From: Fragilariopsis cylindrus CCMP1102
Lineage: Eukaryota > Bacillariophyta > Bacillariophyceae > Bacillariales > Bacillariaceae
NCBI GenBank assembly: GCA_900095095.1
Contig: FMBT01000320.1
Location: 62,001 to 126,000 of the forward strand
DNA length: 64,000 nt
Direction of reading: 5' to 3'
The notes under the pieces were generated by a model. It was given only the letters and a program-made list of their open reading frames with translations, was not told where the DNA came from and did not search any database. Positions within the stretch are counted from its first letter, which is position 1. Each line of letters begins with the position of its first letter. The translations under genes and the position numbers were made by a program. This document shows, piece by piece, positions 42,935-54,314 of this stretch.

Positions 42935-44617
42935 CCTTTCAATGAATGCGATAAAAAGAACGAAATGGAACCAATTTCAGTTTGTGTTGATGGAATGGGA
43001 ACTCTCTTTGTTGATTTGGATTATATTCAAAATGGGTCTTGCTATATTCAAAATATGGACAGGAAAACGTTGCTAAGAATGACTGTGAAAAAGTATTAGT
43101 ACCACAGAATTATATTGACTGCAATAACTATCCACCAATAGATAAGAGATGGTGATTTAAAGGTCAAAATCATTGATCCCACGAAGAAAGTGAGACATCG
43201 TCTTCTACTAGGACACTCACTCTCACTCTCAAAACGGCACGGATAGATGGATCAGTCCTGTCAAAGGAATTGATTTTGCGGTAGGAGACGGGTTTTTTAT
43301 TTCTTTTCCTATCTTGCCATGCAGCAGCAATCAACAGTCAATAATAATAATAATGATAGAGTGATATTATTATAGACGCAAGCAACACTCTCAAATAAAT
43401 AAAGAAAGGGAGAGCATTTCTTTTGGTAGGAAAAAAATTGTTTTGTTCGAATGATAAAAAAGGTAATGGTTCGAATAGTGAATTAATTGTACTTGACGAA
43501 AAAATATATATTTCAACACTAATAATATATCCGTCGTAGAGCAGAATGAATGAATGAATGAATAAATGAATCGAAATAATAGTCGTGTCCGAATGAATTG
43601 AATTGAATTGAATCGAAATTTTTCACATAATATAAAAAATGAGATCCAGGAAAAATCCCTAATAAAAAAATCAATGTACTGTACTCGCAAAAAAGAATAC
43701 AATTACGACAAACTAAAATAAGAACTTACTTAGCATATACTGTACTAACTGTACGTGATAGAATGTACGTGATAGTAGACGAAAGAAGAAGAAGAAAACA
43801 TTGTTTCTGCTCCTTGCAAAAAATAAACAAAAAAAAAATCGTACACCTACAGTAACTTACTTCCTCCAGCGATGTTAGCCCTAATTTACTATTGCGCTAC
43901 TATCGTATGAAAATTGAGCGCTTTGTAAAATAAAAGGACACTAAACTAAAACACCTTAAAAAATCTACCTAATACAGTAAATTACAAAAATAAAAATGAG
44001 ATGTGTACTAATTTTGATCGTGATACTGTAGCGCATTAATTGTAAATTAGCGCTCGCTCGCTTGGAGGGAAGTACCTACCATTCAAAAAAAAAAAATCAC
44101 AAAAAAAAACATCAACCACAACACAACACACCATCATCATCATCATTATATACATATTTATATCACAATAATAAGAAAAGCCAAAAAAAACTAACACAAT
44201 ACTAGTACAGGATATATCTCGCTCCACTGGGCGTATTGCCTTTTTTCTGTATATAAAGTAATTCGAACAACCTACGAACGTGCCGGTAGCTAACCGTCTC
44301 TAATAATAGCTACAGTACGACAGTAAGATACTCCCACAATATTCATTCATTCATTCATTCATCACGACTGCGACTGCGACTGCTTCCGGTATTGTTATTG
44401 TTATTGTTTGGAATTGGAATTGAATTGAATTGAATGGAACGAATGTGTTGTGTTGCCTACCTGCCTTAAATTAACTTACCTACTAAACAAAAAACAAGAA
44501 CGACAACACAAAACGAACAAAACGAAACGAAACGAAACGAACAAAAGAGTAAATAGTTATTTTATACAGTAAAGCTAGTTCCAACAAAGATCTGCTTGTG
44601 CATGTGCTGTGTTGGAT
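42935..44617. other. Intergenic, simple repeats
   Basis: The first 200 bases may hold the decayed tail of the sulfotransferase-like relic. Short repeats: GAAT near 43547-43570, GAATT near 43595-43615, CAT near 44125, ATTC near 44341-44362, ACGAA near 44520-44545. No gene is recognised. Confidence 0.45.
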
Positions 44618-45055
44618 ATGATTCTTCGATTATTGCAGCAGCAACAATTATTATTATTATCGAGGCGGAGTAGTAGTAATAGTCCGAGTCCAAGTCCAAG
44701 TCCAAGAAGAAGTAGAAGTAGAAGTAAAAGGCGAGCAGCATCAATTTGTATTTGTATACTGACAATGACGATGATGACAATGATGACGAGGACGATGACG
44801 ATGTCAAAAAGGATACCACTAATAAGAAAAAAGAAGACGTTGTCGTCGTTGTCGACATCCTTCATTTTTGTCAACTCTTTGTTGACGAGCAGTAGGCACA
44901 GTACTAGTACTACTACTACTCGTCGTCATTATACTTATCGAACTACTACGTCATCATTGTCGTCCAAACAACAACAACAACAACCACAACAAGGACTATT
45001 ACTACGTCAGCAACAACATCGCACACCATTTTCTATGTTGTCATTGTCGTTATCA

Positions 45056-45088
<33 letters not shown>

Positions 45089-47514
45089 TCGTCTTCATTA
45101 CCTAATAATGGTGAAAATCCAACACCTCCAACAATAACACCAACAGTACTAAAATTACAAGATTTGTCCTCACTGGCACTATCAATCCATGATCGTCTTC
45201 AAACACTTCTTCACATGAATAATATAAATCTCTCTACTACTGTTATCAATGAGAATGACAATAAGAATAAGAACAACAACAAGAGTAGAATAATATATAA
45301 AATACCCATCAGTGTAGCGGTGAGTGGTGGATGTGATTCGATTGCTTTATTACATTCCTTATTGGAATATCACAACTATAATCAAAATAGAAATAGAACT
45401 ACAACTACAAACTTACTACTGAAATTCGATATCACCATCCTTCATTTTAATCATCAACAACGTCCACTAGAATCGGAAAAAGATTGTCAATTAGTACAAG
45501 ATCTAGTAACAGCAGTAGCAGCAGATGGTGTGAAATTTCAATTATATGATTGGAATGATAATGAGAATGATAATGATAACGACGACAGCTATGAGGATAA
45601 CAATGCAGATAATGACAATGACAATGACAATGATACCAATGATACCAATGACAATGACGATAACAATGACGATAACAATGACACCAATAATACTGATACT
45701 ACGTCATTATCATTTTCACAAGATACAGCAAGAAGATGGAGAAGAACGAAATTAAAGGACTATACACAAAATCGTCTCAAATTTCTGAGACAAGAACAAC
45801 AACAACAACAAGATCAAGATCAACAACAAGATCAACAAGACAAAATAATCATACCATTTGGTCTAATACTCACTGGTCATCATCAGGATGATTCCAATGA
45901 AACAATAGTATTAAAATTATTACGAGGTTGTCATTTACTTAATTTACATCAAAAAGGTACAATACAGAGTATAACACAAATGAAATCACAGTCATCATCA
46001 CAGGTACCTGCATTAACATCATCATCATCATCATCACAGGTGGTTGCAACTACTACTAAAGATAATGAGGATGATGACGATGAAACGAAGATCTATCTGG
46101 TTCGTCCATTTGTGAGTATGGATATTGATTATGACAATAATAATATTGATAGTACTAATAATAAGAAGAAGAAAAGTACTAAACATGGACATACCAAACA
46201 AGAATTAATGAATTATTTAACCATACGAAATTTGAGATGGAGAGAAGATCAATCCAATCATGATGCAGATTCGAAATATCTTCGAAATCGGATACGGAAT
46301 GAATTATTACCTCTCCTGCAAAATATTACAAATAATTCATTTGTTGACAAACGATTGCCATCGATACTGAAACAAAGTCAAGAATTATATAATGATATCC
46401 AACCCAGAAAACAGAATTATCTTCAAAACAATAGTCTTTCCATATCTAAAAATAATGACAATAATAATTATGACAATGACAATAATTATGACAATGATAA
46501 GAATGACAATGATAATGATAAGGAGTATTTTTTTCGTATAGTACCACCAAGCAATAGTAAGAGTAATGACAATAACAATGACAATGACAATAACAATGAT
46601 AACAATGATGATGTGATATCCAGATTAATACGTTCCCAAGCATTATATGAATGGATCACCAAACGTATCACTATATTATCAGCGCAATTGTCATTGTCAT
46701 CTACATCTAGTAGTAGTAATAATTCGAACACTATTTCCTATAATACATTGCAACGTATTATGGATCAAATTGATAATACTAACAATAATAATAATAATAG
46801 TAATAATAATAATAATAATAAATGTTGGATATTAGAACTAGGTTCGGGATATAATTTAGAACGGATTGGTGATGTAGTGAAAGTTACTACTAGTACTACT
46901 CCTACTACTAATCAAACAAGAAAAAGAATTGAATGGGAATGGACTATTACTACTGACATTGGTAGTGATAATGACAATGATAATGATAGTGACGATACTG
47001 ACGGTAACGACGGTATTATTCGTTTACGTCTACCTATGTCGGAGGAATTAAAATTAAAAAACTTAAATTTCTTTTCAATGACCTTAAAAGATGCTGAAAC
47101 AATAGCCAGAAATGGTGCTACTACTACTAGTACTGCTACTGCTACTGCTACTGCTCTACGATTTGTTCCACCACCAAGACCAAGTAGCAATCACAAGAAC
47201 AATCACAGGAGCAATCACAATAGTAACAGTTCGAATAATACTCTGCTACATAAAGAAAAACAACGAAAATCAATGAAGATCCGTGATTACTTACGTGGAC
47301 AAAAAATACCATTGTATCAACGTGATTATATTGAATTACTTTTTATGTCATCAGATAATACTAGTGAACAACCACAACCACAACAAGATTATGAACAAAA
47401 TCAACAAGATGAACAAAAACAAAATCAAAATCAAAATGAACTAAATGATGAACACCTTGTAGCAGTACGTATAAATAATAACTGGATTATTGATCATCAA
47501 TTTAATATTGACAA

Positions 47515-47546
<32 letters not shown>

Positions 47547-47680
47547 ATAATAATAGTAAAAAAATTGACAATGACAATGACAATATTAATAATAATAACG
47601 TCAACGTCAATGACAATGACGTACCTACTACTAGTAATAGGATAATGACGACACTTGTTCTTTTAAAACCAAAAAACTAA
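44618..47680 (+). CDS. tilS: tRNA(Ile)-lysidine synthase (TilS-type), organelle-type, with N/D-rich inserts
   Basis: TilS converts C34 of tRNA-Ile(CAU) to lysidine so that it reads AUA, a step needed in plastids and some mitochondria. The PP-loop ATPase core is clear: ISVAVSGGCDSIALLH with SGGCDS at 236-241, ILHFNHQQRP, LILTGHHQDDSNETIVLKLLRG with H421-H422 and D424-D425, and KQELMNYL, NLRWREDQSN and YLRNRIRNELLP. A C-terminal recognition domain follows (KIRDYLRGQKIPLYQRDYIE, then NNWIIDHQFN). At 1020 residues it is over twice the bacterial length because of N/D, Q, S and T runs between conserved blocks. I start at the ATG 44618; the first 150 residues are basic and S/T-rich, fitting an organelle leader, but the cleavage site is unclear. 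No intron is needed. Confidence 0.88.
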
Positions 47681-47825
47681 AAACTATATTCAAAATAAAT
47701 AAATAAATAAGAATGATATGTAATAATATAGATATAATAAGATAAGATACGAAAAGAAAAGATGATGTACTGTAGTCTTATACCTGAATGTTTATACCCG
47801 ATTTCGTTTTTTTTCTTTTTCTTCT

Positions 47826-48336
47826 CTAGAGATGAATAGTATAAGGGAAGAGTTTGAAAAACAAAGCAGCAAAAGGTTCGAAAATGATGTACAATATCAA
47901 AAAATCAATGAAATCAATCCACCGTAATAACGATGATAGATGGATGAAGAAAGATTTCGTACAGATCGATTTAGCAACAAGTCCACAGCAACGACCACTA
48001 TGACCCTTGCTTATGGAAAGTGTGTAGGTCTGATTGTCGAAAATTAAAAATCGAATAGAAGCTATAATACGGCAAAAGGGACGCCTAGAGCGTTTGCTTT
48101 TTATCTTAAGATCGTAGTACTTGTAGTTAGAGCAAATATCAGTCCCACTCAGGACAGTACTTGGTGTACCAATTGGATTAAGGCAAGGAACAGAGCTAGG
48201 CATAGCACTCAGCAAAAAACTTGGCTTAAGACTTGGAATGGCACAGTACTGGGCAGTGAACTAGGACAAGCACTTGGTATGGAACCTGATGTGCCACTCT
48301 GATTAAGACTAGGATCAGAGCTAGGAGCAGTTAGTT
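47826..48336 (-). pseudogene. Decayed PS-repeat secreted protein fragment
   Basis: On the minus strand, codons around 48320-48180 give broken P-S-x-x-P-S phrases (PSSDPSLNQSG, PSSLPSTVP, MPSSVP). These are followed by a cysteine-containing end with KGHSGRCCGLVAKSICTK that resembles the C-terminal modules of such proteins. Several frame changes and stops separate the pieces. It is the likely relic of a paralogue of the intact gene at 49584-51803. It has no start codon context or signal peptide. Confidence 0.6.
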
Positions 48337-48540
48337 CCTAACGATACTGCGTTAGGTGGAGTGGAAGTCTCTGTAAGTCTGTATGGCTAAGATACCATTT
48401 GAATACGAGTGCTGTACGGGTGGCGTGCACAAAGTAATTCTACTCACAGAAGTAAAATGACGAACATATCTGTAGATAGTAAATAAATGCAGCTTTGCTT
48501 GTAATGTAAACAAATGAATGAATCGAATTACCCAACTTGC

Positions 48541-48675
48541 CTTACCCACGTTGTCTTGTAGGAGGTTGAGTCTTGGTCAGTAAAAGTAATCTATGATATA
48601 TTTTTGTTAAATTACCCACGTTGTCTTGTAGGAGGTTGAGTCTTGGTCAGTAGAAATAATCTATGATATAACTTC
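48541..48675. repeat. Direct tandem repeat, unit 69 bp, two copies
   Basis: TTACCCACGTTGTCTTGTAG starts at 48542 and again at 48611. It is followed both times by GAGGTTGAGTCTTGGTCAGTA and TAATCTATGATATA. The copies differ at two or three positions, so the duplication is recent. Confidence 0.92.
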
Positions 48676-48745
48676 GTACCAATTTGAATTATTTACAATT
48701 GTATCGTCGTCGAAGGAGAAAAAGGAACAAACCAAAGAAGCAAGG

Positions 48746-49232
48746 ATGGTAGAATGCGATAATAATAATCCGGAACAACGTTGTTGCATACTAATACTGC
48801 TACAATTAACGTCATTTGTTCCATGTTGCACATGCTTTATTATTCCTCCACCAACTAACGTTATTTCATCGAAATCGAAATCGAAATCTACTAACTCATC
48901 AACAACAACAACAACAACAACAAGACAGAGGAGGACGAATGATAACTTTTCCTTTCACAGTTCAATTCTAACAGAAAAAAAGACGTTACAGCTACTGTCC
49001 ACTACTAGAGATACAGAAGAAGAAGTCACAGAGAAACTACTCGCCATCGATAATGATAACAACAACAACGATGAATCATCTACGTAGAAATATTTTTTGG
49101 AAAGCATCAAGAAGTAATACCAAATGGTGGCAAGAACGAAAACTATTAGAAGAATTAAAGGTTGGACAAGAACTACCAGGTTGTTACTTAGTTGAAATTT
49201 TGTTTACTGGTAATACAAGGCCAAAATTATAA
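48746..49232 (+). pseudogene. Plastid-type protein fragment (possibly S1-domain), frame-broken and truncated
   Basis: The first frame (48746-49087) starts with a short polar piece, a hydrophobic run (ILILLQLTSFVPCCTCFII), and an S/T-rich stretch like a diatom plastid leader, ending in an N/D run. The next frame (ATG 49071 to 49232) reads FWKASRSNTKWWQERK and LKVGQELPGCYLVEIL, which recalls the beginning of an S1 RNA-binding domain region in diatom plastid proteins. The frames overlap by 17 bases with a one-base shift, and the second ends after 53 codons, well before a full domain. It is probably a broken copy; an unannotated intron cannot be excluded. Confidence 0.45.
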
Positions 49233-49583
49233 TTTGAATGTGGTTGAAAATTTTAGATAGGCTAGAAAGAAATATATTTGTAATAAAACAGCAGAATCTA
49301 TATAGTGTTACTATTAAATAGCGAGGGCAGTCATCATTCTAACTCTTTCATCAACTTTTTGGGTTTTTTTCTTGCCTGGATCCCACTCTAGGCTCAATTT
49401 TTTTACTTTTTATTTTTTGTTTTTGTTTTGGTAATCCTTATATTTATTTTTTGTACACCCAGTCAATAGTGACTTACGACAACGACGACGACGACAACGA
49501 AGGAGATGAGGAAGAAGATAAAATATCATGGATGCAAGTGTGTGTTCGGGTGGATCTGTGTGCTGATTTTGATGTTATAGATC
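49233..49583. other. Intergenic, no gene seen
   Basis: T-rich sequence with an ACG/ACA run near 49478-49500. It is the likely 3' flanks of the converging features on both sides. Confidence 0.4.
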
Positions 49584-51803
49584 TTACAAAGTCTTGCATT
49601 TCTTTTTGCATGTAGCAGGACAAAAGAATTTTACTTTCTTTAATTTACCAGTGACTTTATCCTTTTTACCTTCTACGTCCTTTTTGCATCTCTTGACAGG
49701 TTTTTCAGCAACGTATGAATCACATGCATTACTATTGCCTTGAAATCGGAATGTCTTTAAATTTTCACACTTACCACGTGGACATTTCTTCTTGCATGTA
49801 CCAGGACAGTAGAATCTAACCTTCTTTCCAGTGCCAGGCTGCTCTTTTTTACATCTCTTGATGGGTTTGAAAGCAACGTATGAATCACAGGTTCTTGATG
49901 AATCGCCTTCAAATCTAAAGTCAAGATCATTTGAACAGTCAATGGTGGGTGCAGGACTAAGCAATGAACTTGGTTTCAAGCTTGGGACAGTACTTGGTTT
50001 GCTACTCGGATCAACACTAGGAGTAGAACTAGGTACGTTACTTGGATCAGCACTAGGACCAGCACTAGGTATATCACTTGGTACTGAACTTGGTCTGTTA
50101 CTTGGATCAGCACTGGGAACATCACTTGGTACGAAACTTGGGATAGTACTTGGTCTGTTACTTGGATCAGTACTAGGACCAGGACTAGGTACATCACTTG
50201 GTGAAAGACCAGGCTTCTGGCTTGGACTAAAACTTGGACCAGCACTAGGTACAGCACTAGGTAATAAACTTGGCACCAAACTTGGAACAGTACTTGGTTT
50301 GTTACTTGGATTAGTACTAGGAGTAGAGCTAGGTACATTACTTGGTACATCACTTGGTGAAAGACTAGGCTTCTGGCTTGGACTGGAACTTGGACCAGCA
50401 CTAGGTACAGAAGTAGGTAAAGAACTTGGCACCAAACTTGGAACAGTACTTGGTTTGTTACTCGGATCAGTACTAGGACCAGAACTAGGTACATCACTTG
50501 GTGAAAGACTTGGTGAAAGACTTGGTGAAAGACTAGGCTTCTGGCTTGGACTGGAACTTGGACCAGCACTAGGTACAGCACTAGGTAATGAACTTGGCAC
50601 CAAACTTGGAACAGTACTTGGTTTGTAACTCGGATCAGTACTAGGACCAGAACTAGGTACATCACTTGGTGAAAGACTTGGTGAAAGACTAGGCTTCTGG
50701 CTTGGACTGGAACTTGGACCAGCACTAGGTACAGCACTAGGTAATGAACTTGGCACCAAACTTGGAACAGTACTTGTGACAGTACTTGGCTTGTTACTCG
50801 GATCAGTACTAGGACTAGAGCTAGGTACATTGCTTGGTGAAAGACTAGGTGAAAGACTAGGCTTCTGGCTTGGACTGGAACTTGGACCAGCACTAGGTAC
50901 ATCACTAGGTAATGAACTTGGCACCAAACTTGGAACAGTACTTGGTTTGTTACTTGGATCAGTACTAGGAGTAGAGTTAGGTACATTGCTTGGTGAAAGA
51001 CTTGGCACAAAACTAGGCACATCACTCGGGATTGAACTTGGTGCTGAACTTGGTGCGCCATTCGAACTGGGTGCAGAACTGGGAAATGCTATCTTACAGA
51101 CAAGATTTTCTTGTATTCCTTGAACTTGAGCACAGCCTTCAATTTCTGTTGGATTCCTGAAATAAGCAGTCTGGAAAGCAATCCAGCAGCCGCATGGAAC
51201 ACCACTAATATTCGGATCAATAGTATTAACTTGACCACCACTGAGTGGGCTTCCATTAACCTCACTAGCAGCAGTGTAGCATTCATCCTCAGACACTTCA
51301 TTGCCGTCTTCACATTTACCAATAATATTCCCCCCGTCAAAATAGATTGAAATTGGTGCTGAACTTGGTGAAAGACTTGGAAGGGAACTTGGTGCGAAGC
51401 TGTTGCTTGGTTGCGCACTTATGGTGGGTTTAGAACTTGGGACAGCACTGATGCTGGGTGCTTCACTTACGCTAGGTACATTACTGGGCAAACCACTAGG
51501 AGAAGAGCTGGGAACACCACTTGGTGTAAGACTTGGAATGGAACTTGGAACAGCACTTACGCTAGGTACATTACTGGGCAAACCACTAGGAGAAGAGCTG
51601 GGAACACCACTTGGTGTAAGACTTGGAATGGAACTTGGAACAGCACTTACGCTAGGTACATTACTGGGCAAACCACTAGGAGAAGAGCTGGGAACACCAC
51701 TTGGTGTAAGACTTGGAATGGAACTTGGAACAGCACTTGATAACTTAGCAGTAACAAGGATTTGAGCAAGTAAAGCACTGACGCACGTAGAAGAAAACTG
51801 CAT
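49584..51803 (-). CDS. Secreted PS-repeat protein with cysteine-rich C-terminal modules
   Basis: 739 residues from the ATG at 51803; the open frame extends three codons upstream but has no ATG there. A signal peptide (about residues 1-24, ALLAQILVTAKLSSA) leads into P-S-x-x-P-S repeats, including three identical 30-residue units. A cysteine domain at about 155-243 has GGNIIGKCEDGNE, SEDECYTA, VPCGCWIAF and GCAQVQG. A second, longer PS-repeat block (about 250-620) follows, with PSLVPSSLPS, PSAGPSSSPSQKP and PSTDPSNKPS cycles. The end has two related modules (FRFEGDSSRTCDSYVA and FRFQGNSNACDSYVA), each closing with C-x3-CKKKC. Such repeats are common in diatom cell-surface or extracellular proteins, perhaps wall-associated; the role here is inferred. 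The repeats make assembly errors possible. Confidence 0.83.
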   Translation of the reverse strand: MQFSSTCVSALLAQILVTAKLSSAVPSSIPSLTPSGVPSSSPSGLPSNVPSVSAVPSSIPSLTPSGVPSSSPSGLPSNVPSVSAVPSSIPSLTPSGVPSSSPSGLPSNVPSVSEAPSISAVPSSKPTISAQPSNSFAPSSLPSLSPSSAPISIYFDGGNIIGKCEDGNEVSEDECYTAASEVNGSPLSGGQVNTIDPNISGVPCGCWIAFQTAYFRNPTEIEGCAQVQGIQENLVCKIAFPSSAPSSNGAPSSAPSSIPSDVPSFVPSLSPSNVPNSTPSTDPSNKPSTVPSLVPSSLPSDVPSAGPSSSPSQKPSLSPSLSPSNVPSSSPSTDPSNKPSTVTSTVPSLVPSSLPSAVPSAGPSSSPSQKPSLSPSLSPSDVPSSGPSTDPSYKPSTVPSLVPSSLPSAVPSAGPSSSPSQKPSLSPSLSPSLSPSDVPSSGPSTDPSNKPSTVPSLVPSSLPTSVPSAGPSSSPSQKPSLSPSDVPSNVPSSTPSTNPSNKPSTVPSLVPSLLPSAVPSAGPSFSPSQKPGLSPSDVPSPGPSTDPSNRPSTIPSFVPSDVPSADPSNRPSSVPSDIPSAGPSADPSNVPSSTPSVDPSSKPSTVPSLKPSSLLSPAPTIDCSNDLDFRFEGDSSRTCDSYVAFKPIKRCKKEQPGTGKKVRFYCPGTCKKKCPRGKCENLKTFRFQGNSNACDSYVAEKPVKRCKKDVEGKKDKVTGKLKKVKFFCPATCKKKCKTL
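51466..51735. repeat. Three perfect 90-bp tandem repeats within the PS-repeat gene
   Basis: Units 51466-51555, 51556-51645 and 51646-51735 appear identical base for base by eye. They encode the 30-residue unit containing PSSIPSLTPSGVPSSSPSG. Identity including silent positions points to very recent expansion or homogenisation. Confidence 0.93.
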
Positions 51804-52730
51804 TATGAGCAATGATGATTTATTTGCTGTGAGTTGTATTGTAAGATAATAGAAACAAGAAAAATTAAAAGAAGGGGAAGAATTGGATAAAGAAAAAAAT
51901 GAGTTAAATCATAGCACTGGTTCATGATGGTGCCTTATTGATATCTAGTTGTATGTACGATACACATCGCACATAGTAAATTTTTCAAACAATGGAGACA
52001 ATGACGGTGACGGCATAAAGGCATGTAAATAAAGATAAACGAGGATGATATCATAAGATATTTGTTGTTGTTGTTGATGATGATGCACGTCATACCACCT
52101 AATGACTTAATTTATCTTACAGTCCCATAATATGCCGCTGTTTCCATTAATTTTCATTCATCATTATAAAAGGAACGTGTTGATTCTGATGTTGTTATTA
52201 TTCTGATAAATTTGTTGGTGAATATTCCGAAGCTAATTTCAGAATCTAATCACGATCCAAAATTTGTTGACGACGTTCAAGTGAGGTGAACCATTACAAT
52301 TGATCTTCATCATGGCATATTGTAATACCAACCTACACATCAATTCATACGTAATCGTACTGGATCATTACGTTGTTGCCACATGTACCGTTGGTGTTTG
52401 TTAGTAAATATGTGCGTCACAATGTATAGATTAATGAATATGGACCATTCTATTGTTGTGATTGTTATTGTTATCATGATTGGTTCTATAATTTGTTGGT
52501 GTAGTGTAGTGTATGTAGATTGACGACACTATTCATGGTTATGAGGAACAAAGTTCTGGTAGCAATCAAATTCCCATTCGATAATGTGATGATGTGTATA
52601 TATATTATTGGGTGGAGACGTTGACGATCACGACATAGAGAAGGATGATATTATTGTAAGATCATGTGTTGTTGTTGTTGTTCTTCTTCTTGCTTTGGGG
52701 GTGGTAATACCAAACGAGATGATGAACCCC
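51804..52730. other. Upstream region of the PS-repeat gene, no gene seen
   Basis: AT-rich sequence with GTT runs near 52060 and 52670. It holds the promoter and leader of the minus-strand gene on its left, but no motif can be assigned with confidence. Confidence 0.4.
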
Positions 52731-52899
52731 AAACCCCAAATTTTTGATTGGTTACACGTGTATCTAATTTGAACGGTAGGTTACACGTGTAAGTCAATCG
52801 GTCAAAACAAGGTCTGTACCTCGAACTAGTTACACGTGTAAGATATCGTTCAGATTAGTTACAAGTATAACCAATTGAATATTTTTGGTTTGGGGTTTT
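52731..52899. repeat. Small near-palindromic element with TIRs and repeated TTACACGTGTAA
   Basis: It starts AACCCCAAATTTTTGATTGG (in a locally doubled AACCCCAAA) and ends TTTTTGGTTTGGGGTTT, inverted complements over about 35 bases. Inside are TTACACGTGTA at 52752, TTACACGTGTAA at 52781 and 52830, and a diverged TTACAAGTATAA at 52859. CTAATTTGAACG is mirrored by CGTTCAGATTAG. The size (about 169 bp) and symmetry fit a MITE or foldback element. No transposase is present. Confidence 0.75.
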
Positions 52900-53278
52900 A
52901 GTAGACCAAAAAATCTTGTTTGGGATAACCTCATAATCTCGTTTAGTATGAGTCGCTCTATGTGTGTATACCACATCATCGTGTCGTGCATATAAGCATA
53001 GTATGTATGACAGAACGATCTCTCGCAACAGGTTGTCGTTGTTGCTGCTGCTGTTGTTGCTGCCGCGAATAGGACGAATGATGTTTCGTCTTCACACTAT
53101 ATCACCTAAATTGAATTGAATTGAATCGATATCTCTCTCTCTCTCTCTCTGTTTGTCTCTCTACCTTGCTTTATTCCTGTGTTCGACGATGGTCTATCTT
53201 TTTAAGGTATTATGTTTAATTTGTTGTTGTTAACTAACTGCACAGATACTATTCCCTATGTTGAAATGATTCGAACAC

Positions 53279-53299
53279 AACAAGATCATTATCGACAAA

Positions 53300-53354
<55 letters not shown>

Positions 53355-53430
53355 TGACGATGAAGACGATGAAGACGACGAAGACGACAAAGACGATGAA
53401 GACGACGAAGACGACAAAGACGAAGACGTA
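53279..53430. repeat. Long (GACGAT)n-type microsatellite
   Basis: A run of GACGAT, GATGAT and GACGAA units about 150 bases long. It opens a frame of acidic residues on the plus strand (53212-53520) and hydrophobic ones on the minus strand; neither has flanking coding character, so no gene is called. Confidence 0.85.
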
Positions 53431-53848
53431 ACACAACACAAAATAGAACTTACAGTTTTAGGATATGTTGTTGTGAAGGTATTAACTTTTTGTTTGCTTG
53501 TTGATAGATTTATGATTTAGATGTGTCTATTTTGTATTTTTAATATTCCTTTTGATCCTTTACACAACTTGACAACCTTCACCGCAGACTACACTACGTG
53601 CACGCAGCAATCTTCGCCAAATACCCTTGTCATCACAGTCATATTAAAACTTGACGACTTCAATATGTCCTGATGACTGCATACCTATCACCGTAGAAAA
53701 TTGAAGTGTTTCAGAGTTTGTCTTTCTCTTTTTGTGGGTACAATAATAACCTAATTCGTTCCTAATAAGAGTACCGGTATGTCAATCTGTTGTTGCTATC
53801 ACGCTTCTTATGACCGTGGACAGTGGCGATGCACGGAGAAATTTCGTT

Positions 53849-54032
53849 TGCTAGCCAGTAAAGTCGTACATGTCATGCATTAAAAGGCCTAGATAGTGAT
53901 GCAATCTTCGGTCAAGCTCAGACAAGATCGTTAGAGTGAATGCTAGCCAGTAAAGTCGTACATGTTATGCATCAAAAGGCCTAGATAGTGATGCAATCTT
54001 CGGTCAAGCTCAGACAAGATCGTTAGAGTGAA
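53849..54032. repeat. Direct tandem repeat, unit 92 bp, two copies
   Basis: TGCTAGCCAGTAAAGTCGTA starts at 53849 and at 53941, and both copies run through GGCCTAGATAGTGATGCAAT and CAAGCTCAGACAAGATCG to GTTAGAGTGAATGC. They differ at only two positions by eye. Confidence 0.93.
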
Positions 54033-54048
54033 TGCGGATTAGATAAAT

Positions 54049-54314
54049 TACGCCGCGTTCTAAAACTCGCGTCGCAAAACATCGACGTCGTCGTGATACT
54101 GTAGTTGACCTATTATTCACATTATGTCATGAATAGTTTTCTATGTATCCTAGTATATTGGTATGGTATGTTGTGCCATGATATGCTTTGTAGTAATTAC
54201 TATCCACCTGCTACTGTAAATACGCCGCGTTTTACAACTCGCGTCGCAAAACATCGACGTCGGCACATTAAATACGCCGCGTTCTAAAAATCGCGTCGCA
54301 AAACATCGACGTCG
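54049..54314. repeat. Three copies of a 42-bp CG-rich motif ending CGACGTCG
   Basis: Copies at 54049-54090, 54221-54262 and 54273-54314. Each runs from TACGCCGCGTT through CTCGCGTCGCAAAACA (or a one-base variant) to TCGACGTCG. The end is an 8-bp palindrome, in contrast to the AT-rich surroundings. The first two are separated by 130 bases and the last two by 10. Confidence 0.9.

Noticed and set aside
49976-51061. 361-codon minus-strand frame rich in V, Q and L inside the PS-repeat gene
   Set aside because: It is a frame-shifted reading of the PS repeats; the frame with signal peptide and cysteine modules is the real one.
49831-51123. Plus-strand frames of repeated LGTxLG type
   Set aside because: Antisense translation of the same PS tandem repeats.
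53212-53520. Poly-aspartate frame
   Set aside because: Created by a long GACGAT-type microsatellite; flanks show no gene.
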